From assembly GCA_021229015.1 (NCBI GenBank), contig CM037783.1:25486052-25550051 (forward strand): 64,000 nt of DNA. Direction: 5' to 3'. The translations under genes and the position numbers were made by a program. Below, in pieces: positions 11,951-39,647 of this stretch. This DNA is from Solen grandis (Eukaryota; Mollusca; Bivalvia; Adapedonta; Solenidae). Below the pieces are notes generated by a model. It was not told the DNA's origin. It saw only the letters and a list, made by a program, of their open reading frames with translations, and ran no database searches. Position 1 is the first letter of the stretch. The number at the start of each line of letters is the position of its first letter.

Positions 11951-12170
11951 TGACAATCTTATTGACGGTATATTGGCAATACTGAGGACGTGGTCAATAC
12001 ATTAGGGGAAAATTGGGATTGTCAATTATTTCATAAGATCCAAACAGAAATAAAATAATTATGACAATAATAAAAAGATAAAAAAAGATATCAATATGGG
12101 ACAAATTATTTATTGTCATTATAGAGTATTCAATATTATTGACAATCATCTTGATAGTTAAGTCTTTTTA
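11930..12170. repeat. Cluster of inverted ATTGACAAT motifs
   Basis: ATTGTCAAT and its complement ATTGACAAT recur at about 11933-11955, 12015-12030, 12112-12120 and 12138-12150 in both orientations. No open frame crosses the cluster. Function unknown. Confidence 0.4.
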
Positions 12171-14210
12171 TTTGGTCACAAGTACAACATAGAATAATTC
12201 CGTATTTTCCTTTAAAACGAATAAAGAAAATGATGATTTTCTAAAGTTGTAGTGTAAAAGTTACACGCTATTCTTTTCATATCGGGATATGCAAAAAGAG
12301 TCACTGGAGATCGGGAAACAAGGCAACAACTTTAAACGGATACATCATTCAGGGCAAAGTGACTTTCATGAATTATGGTAGTATGAATACATAATTATTT
12401 CTATCGAACGATCCGAAATCGATTTTTTTTTCTTCAAATATTGGGTGGTTTTAGAAAAATATAATCATATCATTTTTTTCTGCATTGCATTAAAATACAT
12501 GGATCCATACTGTGTTGATTTAATGGTTGAGTATATTTTCATATTTTAATTAATCTTTATTGATTTATGACAACTGGCTGGTTGCGTTGCGTGTATGTGT
12601 TTTGTGTGCTGTTTGATTATTTCTTCGTTCTTATGATATTGATTTTAATGTATTCATTTCAAATGTGTTTCTTTATGTTGCTTCTGATGGGCCCTAATGT
12701 ATAATAGACCATTTCACTCAGAAATAAGACGTTAATCTCCCGAACATTTAATCTACACGCTGGTGTATAATTTCACACATTGTTCATTGGGAAATAAACA
12801 TATATTTTAAGTTTATTAATCAATTTAAATCAGTGAATTATGCTACCGGGCATCATGCGCGGATCCAGCAGGGTCCGACCAGGATATGTTGGTCAAGTAT
12901 GAAAAATTACCATGCCCGACCAACTATGTAATTCACCGTACGGGGGTGGGGCGGGGAACCGTGGCCTAGATTTAAAACATTATAGACCCCTCCCCCCCTT
13001 TTATACATAATTTAATGATTACTGTAAAATCCCAGGGTAGGGTCATGCCCCTTTTTCCTTCCTGTTTTATGCATATTTTAAATCGGGGGGGGGGGGGGGG
13101 GGGGGGGGGGACCAGCGCATGCCGGGTATGCCGATATAGGTGTCCGGGTCGTAGGGTGCTGAAGTAGTACCTCATGAAAAATGAAAGGGTGGACATCAAA
13201 GTCATATTTTCCCCAGAAAACACTGAATAACTGCAACACATTTAGCCTGTGTGGTGAGATACATGTATTTTTGACCAACAACTTGTATTTAAGATTACTT
13301 TCCTACAGGATGTTGGGAGAGCTGCAGAGGTAATGCGGCTCAGAGGTCATGTTTGTTTTGGAAATTTTGACAGGTAGCCGGGAAATGTGAAATTTGTGAA
13401 ACGCCAATTCCTTAATGATATATTTTTTGTGCCTAAATCTGTTGATTTAAGAATGGTCTACATGAAACTAGACCAGAAATATTCCAACGAACATTTGGAA
13501 AGTAGGAACAGGTCTCGAAAGTCGGCCAAGATACTATAGATTATATAGGGACAAAAAGTAGTGGTGTGACACCATATTGACGGCATTGAGATCGATTTTA
13601 ATGCACCGTGTGGATAAAACGGTACCACCGTTTGCTAAAGGGAGAAAATCCGGGAAAATCCCAATATTTGACAGATGCCGGGAAAGGTATGCATCTTTGG
13701 TTGGTAATAATTTGAAGTAAACATCACGCAAACCATTAAAAGAAAAACAGTGTATTGAAAGATATACTTTCCAAATTAGTTAAAGATATAATTGATTGCA
13801 ATCAGACTGTCAAAATTAGCATGCGTCTTTATGATTCATCTTGATATTAACATAATCAATTCAAGAAAAGCTGATTGTTGAAGTTGCCGGAGTAACGGAA
13901 GTTTGATTCAGCCTTGACCGTCAAGTGTTAGCTACAAAGGTGAAGGGAAATTTCAAACGATAAAAGTCCATTTAAAACCGCAATTTATGTTATCAAATCC
14001 ACTATTTACATCTTAATTTGTCTGTATTGTAGGTGACTTAATTGACCTTCTCTAACTCTCACTTTCTTTCATATTTTTTTACCTCATGAATATACATTAC
14101 TGTTAGTTTTCTGAACTCAGTTTTGATTGTGTTGTCTAAATAAAGTGGAAAGCTCGGATATACCAATTTACACCATGTTATGTACCATGGAAAAGCCAGA
14201 GATGACTGAT
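12170..14210. other. Gene-free intergenic stretch with poly-G tract
   Basis: No supported gene. A run of about 27 G at 13084-13110 gives false proline-rich frames on the minus strand. Otherwise ordinary AT-rich sequence. Confidence 0.6.
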
Positions 14211-14216
14211 ACTTAA

Positions 14217-14294
14217 CCCTTTTTACTCGCAGGCTGATCTGGTTTTATGCAGTTCGCATAGGTCTTTTTATGGTGTCCTCTATGAGGGAAAGGA
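14217..14294. mobile_element. TTAA palindromic MITE, half-length deletion copy
   Basis: Bounded by TTAA at 14213-14216 and 14295-14298. Keeps one end (CTCTATGAGGGAAAGG) and half the central palindrome (ACTCGCAGGCTGATCTGG) while the other half is reduced to CCCTTTTT. It shows that deletion derivatives of the family still have both TTAA flanks. Confidence 0.75.
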
Positions 14295-14299
14295 TTAAA

Positions 14300-15811
14300 A
14301 GAGTTTCTAAATGTGTATTATACTTGATAGGCATTAGAGCTATTCAAATGCTGATCTGATTTTATAACTGATTATGTGTACCGGTATATGATCTTGACAA
14401 ATGGTTAGGGTTAATAGTGTTAATAACAATGTTTATTTTTAATAATGGCCTCACTTCTTCGATTCCTTTTTTCTTAGATGTCCTTGCATGATAATTCTAT
14501 GTAAATGTTTTTCCAGAAACATAAGGCAAAGTTTCTTAAAATTTCATGCAGCTGAAATGAGATTTCTTTGATCTGCTTAATTGGACGTATGATCATGTGA
14601 TCGGATTGTTGAGACGCTTGTTGGCACATAGACATCACCGTAGTGTTGGATAAGTGTTTACATACAGTGATGTATATTTGATAATGAAATGGAATTTTCT
14701 TCACAATGATGACTTTATTGATAAATAATTCTTACCAATTTATGGTATTAAAATACAAGAATACATTGTGTTAGGTTCAACCATTATTTTCAGATAATAC
14801 AGAGTAGGATATGGTATTTAAATAGATAGCTCAAGAGTATTTTTAGATTTTGCGGAACCTTATCAGCTCAATAAGAAGATGCAAGATACATGTATCACAT
14901 ACTTCCCTTCTTTGAATAGCATATTATAGGTTGACATCATCATTTGCTTTGTGTTTCTGGTATTTCTAATATGACTAATTTAATGAATTATGATTCCTCA
15001 AATTCCTTTTCTGTTATAGATTATTTACATCAACCTGAGACAAATTGTTTTTTGTCCAAAGAAGGATTTGAATTAGATATTCAGCACTAACTGAAAAATT
15101 TTCTGTACATGATTTTATTATGTTGCAGATTTCTTAGTGTGCAATTACTGAACTGGTAAATGTCTGAGAATAACGAGTCATCTGTTGATCTTGAAGTGTC
15201 AGAATATAGTGAAGTTTTCTGTTTTTCAGATGTTTTGTTTTAGTATTTGTTTTAGTTTATATATTACTACAGTTAATACAATTCCACTTTTACATATAGC
15301 TTTTGAATCTTACTTTACAATGTTATTAATTTGATAAAAGTATAAGGATATGAGTTTATCATCTAAATTGTTTAAAAAAAAATCTTGCTCTAAAATACAC
15401 ATTATCATCAAAATAACCCTCTCAATAAAAAAAAAATCAAAAAAAAAATCAATTTTCCTAAGCGTACCAAACTTACTTTACCTGTTTTTCATGATGTGGT
15501 CAGTTTCACCTTCTGACAACACTGACAAGGAGTTTTGTCTCGAGGGTTTTATGTCCGTATTCAGATAACACACTTTAAAAGATAAAATCCAAGAAGATGT
15601 AATATTGACAATAGATATCAGACTGATACATGGCTTATGTAAGTTATCAGTATCAGTCCATTGATGCACTAGTGGCTAGCTTATAGTTCTGAAGGACATG
15701 TTGGACAGTCCTATGATAATGTTGATTGACAGGACTATTGCATATGAGAAACTATAGTGTCCTCAATTACTTCGTTTACATCGCGATTTTGACTTGATTA
15801 AAATTCTAAGA
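14300..15811. other. Upstream region of secernin gene
   Basis: Intergenic, AT-rich, with A-rich tracts at 15370-15455. The secernin reading frame is closed by an in-frame TAG about 45 bases upstream of its first ATG. No TATA box or other promoter element is distinct enough to call. Confidence 0.5.
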
Positions 15812-30168
<14,357 letters not shown>

Positions 30169-30778
30169 GATTAAAATTAATGGCAGTACGAAATATTATA
30201 GCTATAGATTTAACATTCCTGTTGCAAATAGCCCTGAGCATTAACTTAGCTTTGTGTGAATGTTTATTTCTATAATCAGCATAATGGTGGTAGAATGTGG
30301 GGATATAATGATTTTTGGTCCCCTGCTTCACAAAGTGATGTGGGGGCCTAACAGTTGTTGGGCGTGATGTACATCCATCCCCTTTTACAAAAAGTTCAAT
30401 ATCTTTCAATATTGTTGAATCAAAAATGAATCCAGAAATGAAGCCAGGAGTTGCCTCACCTTCAGTGATAGCTCTGGTTTTCCTCACTCAAGTATAACTT
30501 GACATGTTACACTGTTGTGTATAAGTTAAAGCCATTTCCCTAATTCTGGAAAAAGCACTTCGAGTGACATATCCAAATATCTCCCTATGGCTGTATGTTA
30601 TATATGACATGTCTCTATATGATTGCTATTTATGTTGTATCGCTGTATGAAATAGTGTAAGAGAAAGCTCATGGTTGTGACACGTGTGTGCCCTTACTTG
30701 TCACAGTTCCACTGGTGGTGACCATGTTGAAATCTACCGTACCTGGCAGTGCTCTGGTTCTCGTTTCTATTTGATTAA

Positions 30779-31012
30779 CCCTTTCCCTCATAGAGGACAC
30801 CATGAAAAGACCTATGCGAACAGCATAAAACCAGATCAGCCTGCGAGTAACTCGCAGGCTGATCAGGTTTTATGCTGTTCGCTGCTCCTCAGTGGTCTGG
30901 AAATGAGGATTTTATAATTAAATTTGGTAAGGTTTAACTGTGGTTTTTTGCAGATCAGGCTTTATGTGGTACCTACTGAGTGAGTCAAAATGAGTCTATA
31001 TGAGGGAAAGGG
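30779..31012. mobile_element. TTAA palindromic MITE, inverted copy 3' of secernin
   Basis: TTAA at 30775-30778 and 31013-31016. Opposite orientation to 19415 (begins with the GAGGACACCATGAAAAG side). Confidence 0.85.
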
Positions 31013-31207
31013 TTAAAAGCATCTCAATATGAGATTTTTTCAGCTCAATGTTTTGAACACCACTACTCCTCTATTCCTTTGGTTTAGAGAATAGGTGTTT
31101 TACATGCATGTTTCAGCTAGCATAGAAAAAAAATCCTTTGATTCCTTTTATTTTCTTTTAAATTTTTAAAACTGTAATGATAATGAATTAAAGACTTTTG
31201 TGTTTAA

Positions 31208-31442
31208 ACCCTTTCCCTCATATAGACTCATTTTGACGCACTCAATAGGTACCACATAAAGCCTGATCTGCAGAAAACCACAGTTAAACCTTACCAAATT
31301 TAATTACAAAATCCTCATTTCCAGACCACTGAGGAGCAGCAAACAGCATAAAACCTGATCAGCCTGCGAGTTACTCGCAGGCTGATCTGGTTTTATGTTG
31401 TTCGCATAGGTCTTTTCATGGTTTCCTCTATGAGGGAAAAGG
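31208..31442. mobile_element. TTAA palindromic MITE, second copy 3' of secernin
   Basis: TTAA at 31204-31207 and 31443-31446. Only about 190 bp from the preceding copy and in the opposite orientation, so the two could pair as a long hairpin. Confidence 0.85.
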
Positions 31443-31446
31443 TTAA

Positions 31447-33322
31447 GAAAAGACTCAATTTGGCTAATGTTTCACAGAAGTTGAAGACCTAGAACTCACT
31501 TATTTATGGAGCTAGAGAAATGAAATGTTGCATATTTGCCATTTAATTAAACATGCTATATAAACATGTTGTTACAGTTAACAGTCTTTAATTTACTCAA
31601 AATTTATTATTTTTCGTGATATGGAATTTGAGACTTCAAGTTGAGAAAAATCTTAGTTTGAGATGTTTTGTGAATACAGACCTTGGCACCAACCCATCTA
31701 TCTCTTCAATCTGTAGTTAATAAAGACTCTGTCGTCCAGTGTTACTGTACTTATTTACACTTTATCCTTAGATATATTTATGACCATTGAAAACCATATA
31801 CATATATACTGTTGCAAATTTCAGTTTCATCACAATATGCAATCTTTTTTTTTTTTTTTCTTGATACTGGTATGCAGTATATATGCTTAAAATTCAATAC
31901 TGCAATTTACTGTTATTTTTTATATTGTAATATGAAGTTTGTATTTTTTTTTCAATACCTGTATTTCTTTTTAAAAATACTATAGTATTACTAGCAGTAT
32001 TTTACAACTTTATTTGTTATACTTTCTTTGTTATACTAATGCATTTAAGTATTAATTTTATATACATTGTTTATAACTCGTAGAAAGGAATGAAATGCTT
32101 TTGTATTTATTTGATTATTTTTCCTTCTTCAGTATTTTTTTGTTTGTGTGTGTGTATACATATTTGAAACACAATCAGTTTGTCTCTATACCAGTTTTGG
32201 AAGTTTAATTTGTTTTAACTTAATACAAGTTTTGTTTTAGTATCAAATGGTTGTACATTGATACTCGTATTATAGGATTCAGGTACATGTAAAATATTTC
32301 AATACTCATATGACATATCATCTATAAGCTTAATCCAACAAGGAAACAACTCTTCCAGTCTTCATGGGCTTAATCAAACAAGGGACACAACTCTTCCATT
32401 AATCCATAAAGGGGCACACCTCTTCTACTCTTCAAAGCTTCATGTCTGTTAGGGATGAAATATTGTCAAAATTTGGTCAGGCAGATATGCTATTTATAAT
32501 GTGCTATTATATAAATTGTTACCAGAAATATCACTGGTCATTTGGTCAAACCTGGTTTCACCACTTCCTGTTTTTCTTCTTTATTACTTTTCTTAAAATA
32601 ATGATAAATTTTTTGAATTTGATAAAAAAATTTCAGCAGTTTTTTTCTCTTAGAATCATTGTATATTGATCAGCAAACTAAATGGAACAACTATTGATAT
32701 TTTGGATCCCTTTGTAAATATTACTGAAAAATATGCAAACTATTCCTATAATCAGGAATCACTAAATTGTTAAATTTACAGTAAACATTAAGTTAGAGAT
32801 GTGTTATATCTGTCTTTAATCCATGGATTGAGAGAGACTATGGTTCAATAAGAGAAATGTTGATAAAAATACAAAGTTTATTCTAGTCAGAGTTTCGTAC
32901 TCAAATACTCAGTAATAACCCAGAATGTCACGGTTTGTGAGCCTGATATCTATGGCATGTTTATACTTGTTGTTCTCTGCCAATACATGTGTTTATTTGT
33001 ATTAGTAAATTGGTTACTGTCGTGAGATGTGCTGTGTAATTATGAACAAAAAAATATATGAACATTACAAATAAAATGCACAGCCCAGTTCACTAATTGG
33101 TCAATTTTATACAGTGAATATTGCTGATATAAAATTGCAAAAAAAAAGTCATTGTGCATAAAATGATAGTAATATTTATATAAAAGATAATTAGAAAAAG
33201 ACTTAGACCTATCCCATGTGAAAGTGATACATGGTGTTTGTTTGGTTTTACATCCCACTGACAGTATTTCAAGAGATGAAATGACATCCAAAATCATAGT
33301 TTAGGTTGTAAGCCACCTTGCT
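31447..33322. other. Gene-free AT-rich intergenic stretch
   Basis: No gene. At 32320-32440 three imperfect copies of a phrase (CTTAATC-AACAAGG, CAACTCTTCCA) occur in tandem. A minus-strand SINE 3' fragment (CCACTGACAGTATTTCA) is at about 33228-33292. Confidence 0.5.
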
Positions 33323-33326
33323 TTAA

Positions 33327-33549
33327 CCCTTTCCCTCATAGAGGACACCATGAAAAGACCTATGCGAACAGCATAAAACCAGATCAGCCTGCAGGCTGAT
33401 CAGGTTTTATGCTGTTCGCTGCTCCTCAGTGGTCTGGAAATGAGGAATTTATAATTAAATTTGGTAAGGTTTAACTGTGGTTTTCTGCAGATCAGGCTTT
33501 ATGTGATACCTATTGAGGGCGTCAAAATGAGTATATATGAGGGAAAGGG
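33327..33549. mobile_element. TTAA palindromic MITE, copy with shortened palindrome
   Basis: TTAA at 33323-33326 and 33550-33553. 223 bp; the central palindrome is reduced to CAGCCTGCAGGCTG by a small symmetric deletion. Confidence 0.85.
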
Positions 33550-34890
33550 TTAAACGGTATGGTGTTGAAGTGTATTAAAGGAACTATATTTTATGTAGTA
33601 CTTTTTTATGTTAGAATTCTATTCTTTACCTACCATTGGCCAACAATGTACATGTACTCACTCTGTTGTTTTACTCTATACCTTATGAATAATGACTTGA
33701 TGAATATTCATTGACTTTACTTTAAGTGGTATGTAAATCATTGGATTTTTCTTTTCTATGCCATGACTTAAATATTGTCTGAACAAACTGAGTAGACATT
33801 GGAGCAGTCTGATCTGGGTCTGTTCTGCTTGCCAAGGCATCAAAATGCATTTATATGAGGTGAAGACATAAACTTTAGATAGACCAGCACAGGTCACCTC
33901 TAAATCATCTGTTATCTTTTAACCAACATTTTTTGATGCCACAAAAAATATGGTTATATTTTGTATACAATTTAAGCAACATGTGATTTTAACCTTTTGG
34001 CAAATTTTATTTAAAGTTTATGCAGCAAACTGTGTAATGTTGATTTAGGGTTTCTGTCCATTTACTAAGATGTCTGTAGATTGATTAGATATTTCTGATC
34101 ATATCAATCCTCTTCAACCTTTCCTTACTTGAGATTGTAGGAACCACAGGAAAGAAAATAACAGAAAGTGCTTTAACTTAAAATCTGAAGGTCATGTACC
34201 ATTATTATGTTTGCATGCTTGTCTTTTACTGATTGTGTAATGCAGATTATTAAAAGCGATGCAAAATATAATGGTGTTGTGATAGAGGAATGTGAATTAT
34301 GTACATGTATATGAAACTTGGTGCATCTTTGTATAGCTGCTGGGACAAACGCCATTATTGTAATGCAAAATAAAATCTATATGCAGACCTCAGGGTTTGG
34401 TTCTGTGTTGATTCCACTATAGACTTCCTAATCAACAGATTAGGAAGTTATATTTTTCAAAAATATATTGACCAATTAACCCTTACAATGTTGTGGGCAC
34501 TTGCAACTGCCTTTGTGACCAGTGCAGACCAAGATCAGGCTGCACATCTGATCATGGTCTGCTCTGTTGGCTATTCAGTCAATAAATTTTCAGCAGGCAC
34601 CCCTTTTACAACAAATGGTACAGTCCATAATGAAGAAAGGACAAGTCTTATTACAATAAGGGTAATTAAGACAGTAAAACTACAAATGATTTTGTATGTT
34701 TAAAATTTGCATTCTCACAGGTGAGTCTCTAAACTTTGATTTAATTCTATGCAGCCTATGGTTTGTTGATACTTATTTTCCAACATGACAAAAATGCATA
34801 AACTTTTATACGCCACCTGTAAACTATAAACACTTGTAAACTTCAGTTGATTTACAGTACCTGTTATTCTATACTTCTGGATATCTAGAA
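33550..34890. repeat. Dispersed repeat copies, no gene
   Basis: 33660-33880 is a reverse copy of the GCAAACAGAG family. About 34474-34680 belongs to another dispersed repeat (CAGACCAAGATCAGGCTGC, CAGTCAATAAATTTTCAGCA, TGGTACAGTCCATAATGAAG) whose second copy at 45970-46860 is split by an insertion. Confidence 0.55.
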
Positions 34891-34899
34891 CAGATATAA

Positions 34900-35135
34900 T
34901 CTTTCTCCATAGCTTCCAGGGGCTGAGTGGTTTGAGTGTCCACCCTTTGATACTGGTATAGTTCCTGTGTGCTTGGCAGTCAGCATATGATTCCACATCA
35001 TTTGCCTGGTGTCAAAATAATGTGACTGGGAGTGGTTTCATGACCCTTGCCAATGGCATTATCATCTCAGCACTATACATGATATCTGTCTTGTGTAGAT
35101 AAAAGAACCAAAAGACTGAAAAACTGTCAATGGGA
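34900..35135 (+). mobile_element. tRNA-derived SINE, diverged
   Basis: GGGGCTGAGTGGTTTGAGTG resembles an A box region; then TGATACTGGTATAGTTCCTG, GTGTCAAAATAATGTGACTG and AGACTGAAAAACTGTCAATG. Same family as 55769 but older. Confidence 0.6.
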
Positions 35136-38100
35136 CATTTGAACACTTGCACACTGGTCTCCATTATATCAGGAAATCCTTACAATGTCTTAAATTTCAT
35201 TATTTTATGAATTTTTTCTTTGGGATCAAAACTTCATACAAGCGAAGATCATCACAATTTACATTTTTATTATTGAAAATTAGTAGACATTTCTTAGGCT
35301 TATCCTCAACTTAAGACTCAGTAAAACTCACTCATTACTTGGGTGACGAACAAATTGAAACCAAATTCAGAATTGCAGGGTTGTTTATTACCAAACACAA
35401 AATATGATAAAAATGGTTTACATATTGTATAACAATGTAAAGTTTCACAGGTTTAAGTCCTAGAACTCTAGAAAGCAGGTCTTGTATTGGACGGAAGGGT
35501 ATAATATATAATTGTATATAAATATAAGGTATACGTAAGTCTATATATATTGATAAATAAAACCTCTAAAAAATAATCACAAAATAATCAATATGATGAT
35601 TATCAGTCACAGAAACAATAATGATTTATAAAATAATTATGCTTAAATATCATTTTTCTATGGTATTTCTTGAAAATGAAAATAAAGAATAACATTTGTC
35701 TTGTAAAAAAAATCTAAAGTCAGATCTTTAATTGTGTAATTGTAAAAAAAAATAAACAACACAAAAATACCCTCTCCACATCTGAATATCAAAGGAATAT
35801 ACTAGTAGCTTAAACTTTTGAATGCACTTCATAGTTATTTTTTGTTTAACTGTATACAGAAAAAAAAACTAGCTATTTTTATGTAACTGAAAAATTGGAA
35901 CATTTTCTAATTGTCAGTATTCCTGATCTATTTTTCTAAATTACATATACAAAATTTATACCCTACAACATTTTCATATCCATTAGAATGCTAGCTGGAA
36001 CAATTAAGAACTAAGTCTACCAATCTCATTTGATAGATACCATAGTATTCCTGGTTTATAGTTGTGAGATACTGATAAAAAGATCTTTATAAGTAGATAT
36101 GTTATCCCTTGATATGGTAACATGGATGTTTGTAAAATTGAAATTCAGAAAATGTAAGACTTGCAAGATTTTACCTAGGTCCAGAAATACACTTTATCTT
36201 ATGAACCTTTATCTCATATGGACTCCTTTAGACACATTGGCAAACAGAACTGACCTAGATCAGACTGCCCTTGAGAGGATCAGGGTCTTCCCTGTTTGCT
36301 CATTAATTACCAAAGCTCAGATCTACACTGTATGCCTGTCAAAGAAAAATCCACTGTTTCATAAAGCTCAGTCAATTAATATTCATAAATGGTCTAAATT
36401 TGAACATGAATATTCATGAGGTTAAGGGTTAAAATGTCCATGTATATAACAACAGAACTGTTGAGGGTCTCTTCATGGTACAGAGACCTTGTTTAGAATC
36501 ACAGAAAACTGTAATTAGTCGATGACACAACAGGGACGTGCAGAAATGTAACCAGTGCTGTGCAAACCCGCAGCCCGAAGAGATTAATAAATTATTTTAT
36601 GATCAATTTTTCCTTTGGTTTAAGGATCCCAATTCACATTCTAATGAAAAAAAACAACAAAAAAACTTTTTTTACACACTAATAATAATAACTGGAGAGG
36701 AAAAAGATTTAGTATTTATTATGTTTTGCATATTAGCCATTTCTAGGGAAAAAAATCCTTGAATGGTTTAGAAAATTCCACATTTTCACTTACTTGAGCA
36801 CTGTCATACTACATGTATCATATGTTTGTTTATTGTCTGATGCATGATCACCCACAGTAAGTCGAACATAATATCTGCTTCAGTTGGTCTATTTATAATT
36901 ATGAGATCTGTACAAAAACTATATATACAATAGACCTTTCCATTGTTTCAAATGTATTTAAATTAAATTATCAGACTATCCAATAGAAACACAGGAATAT
37001 CATGTGATCAAGGACTGACCCAGTTAACACAAAAGAACCCATGGGTGATTGCAATTGGATAAATCTGGTCATCAATTAGAATACATGTATATCTAAACAT
37101 TGAAAGATCCACCTTAATGACAGGATGTTTTAAAATCAATGATTTTACAAGAAAATTTTGATGCTGCTCTTTAGATTATAAAAGAGGTAAAATATTTTCC
37201 AAACATGGGCACATACAAAATCTCTAACAGTCACATGTAAAGCCAGTGTTTTTCTTTGCATTAAAATTGCCACAAAGCTGTTACCTGACAATGTCTGTAG
37301 CTTGACAATGTATATTTAAAAAAAAATCTTCATGTATACATTATATTTGAAGGCCAGAATGAAGTACATATCTATATATCCATAACATGAGTGCAAACTT
37401 TTAACAGTAAAAAGTAAGTATAATGCTAAGCATAAACAATAAAACATGAATCATACAATGATTTAGTATCATCAGTGTTTTGATTTGTATTAATATATTT
37501 ATACATTCATTAATTGCTCTTCATCGTCACCATCTGTCGATAAGCGTCTGAAATCCAGTCTTCTGAGTGGGATGTTTCCTTAAAGCCTCATGCCATGTCT
37601 CAATCCAGGGCACCTGCTCTTATCCAAACCATTCAAGCTGTGTATATATAAACTTGAAATATCAGTGAAACATCTATCTACAGTGTATGATACTAGAAAA
37701 TCCCATTCTTTCTCATACTAGAGAAAAAATAGGCAAGAGACAGCTATACATGAAATAGAAAAATATCACAGCTGAAAATATTGTTGAGTAAAAGATCCTC
37801 ATCAATGATAGAATATACAGATCTATAGAAACAGTTCAGTAAATGAGTGATTGCACAGGGGTATAGCTAGCAGAATGTCAGTATGCCTTAAGTTTTTAAT
37901 ATTTGTTATTAATAAGTGATATCCTTATTTAATAAACAAAAAAAAAATACAAATTTAATCACATACTATAAAAGTCACCTAGCTATGCCCCTGTTATCTG
38001 TGTACATGCAATGAAAAGCAAGGGTGTATCTGATCACACATAAAGAGTACATGTGATTTCAAACACATTTCTAAACTACACGTGTACAATGTATTCCATT

Positions 38101-39527
38101 AGACACAATAATATCATTAAAATCAGAGAAGTTTGTGTATTACAAAATCTGAGATACACTCTCTCTCAAAGGCCAGCTTTGTAATTTATGTACATATGGT
38201 ATTGAATGTATCACTTTGCTGTTCTTACAATTAAGTGCAGATTCAATATAACACATTCTGTTATAACACACCCCATTATAACACACTCCATTATAACACC
38301 TTCATTGTAATGTGGGCCACCACTGAATCACAAAGCCATAATTTGTGATTTGTTTAGTTGATTTTAGGAGCATTTTTACATAATTCTAGTGGTTTAGTAC
38401 ATTGAGGTGTCCATACTTGAACCCGTTAATTCATACAGAATTTATAATGAAGCTGCACTACAGTTACCATGGAAACATTACCTTTTACGGCATGTTAGAC
38501 TAAAGGATTAAGTTATAATCTGTGAAGATGGTTAAAATTTTTTTTTTAAAAAAAAAAAAAAAAAACTTATACAAATTAATTTCATTGTATAAAATTATTA
38601 CAACCAAGGTGAAAGTAATAAAGAGAATCATTCTCTACCAGTCATTTTTTCTGTTGCAAAAGAAACAAAGTTATATGATAAAAAGGCACTAAAAACAGAA
38701 CCGGAACGTTTTCTGATAACTTGAACAGCTACTAGGATAGATAACAATTACATAATGTACATGTATATCACAGAATGCAATTAAAAAAGTTACAGAAAGG
38801 TATAAATTGCAAAGCAAATTAAGGATACAAACTTGAGCCATTTTGTTTGATGATTGTAAAAGCATTTCTATATCTAAAATATTTTTGTAGTAGAAAAATC
38901 TTGGGTAGGGCTAAAAGCTCATTAATCTCAGAAAATAATTTGCACATAAAACAAAATTGTAATAACAAGTCCTGATATCTAAAGAATTGATAAAAATATA
39001 TAAAGCATAGAAAAAAATGAAATTATAATGGTAAAACCCTCATCCTCAGGAATGTATGACTGTTTCCAGGCCAGGATATATTTGATCAAGGAAAGAAAAC
39101 TGTTAACAAATCTTTAAATAAATACAACAACAGATTTAACAAAATTCACAATAAGGAGTGTTTATCCATGCAACAGTTGAAGTGTGTACATGCATCTTCA
39201 TTTTAGTTTCTCCCCCCCCCTTAATTTCAAACTTATGAATATGCAACGATGTATCAAATTATGTTTTCAAACAATCTAATACAGGGGAGAAGTCTATCTT
39301 CCACTAATTGTTCTGGTTTAATTATAATTCTGAAAATAAATTCCCTTTATGATATCCTGTGTTCTAGTAGATATCCTGTGTTCTAGTAGATCTTCAAAAC
39401 TAATTGTTATCTAAACGTGCACTCTGATTCATGAAATGTCTAACATCCATTTAATCAATAGAAAACTTGTGAGGTGAGGTCCCACTCCGCCAAATGTTGC
39501 TAGCTCAGTTTGTGTTGCTATGGTGAC
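35136..39527. other. AT-rich intergenic stretch 3' of kinesin gene
   Basis: No supported gene. Contains a GCAAACAGAG-family copy at about 36190-36430 and AT-rich filler. On the minus strand 37612-37514 is an acceptor-bounded frame (WIETWHEALRKHPTQK), treated as a finding only. An 18-bp tandem duplication (GATATCCTGTGTTCTAGTA) is at 39351-39390. Confidence 0.5.
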
Positions 39528-39647
39528 CTACTGGATACTGCAGGCCTTTGATTCATTGTTCTGACCCTTGGCACCTCCTCCATCTCCCGTCTCCACCGGG
39601 GTTCCCCTTGGCAACCGTCCTACCAGCAGGGCTTCTACATCTTCAAT
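39528..39647 (-). CDS. KIF28: Kinesin terminal exon
   Basis: Acceptor tatctccag|attgaa; IEDVEALLVGRLPRGTPVET, Gly-rich linker, then ESKACSIQ and TAG at 39530-39528. Confidence 0.8.
   Translation of the reverse strand: MEDVEALLVGRLPRGTPVETGDGGGAKGQNNESKACSIQ

Noticed and set aside
12972..13281. Proline-rich minus-strand frames.
   Set aside because: They come from a poly-G run of about 27 bases and are not protein-like otherwise.
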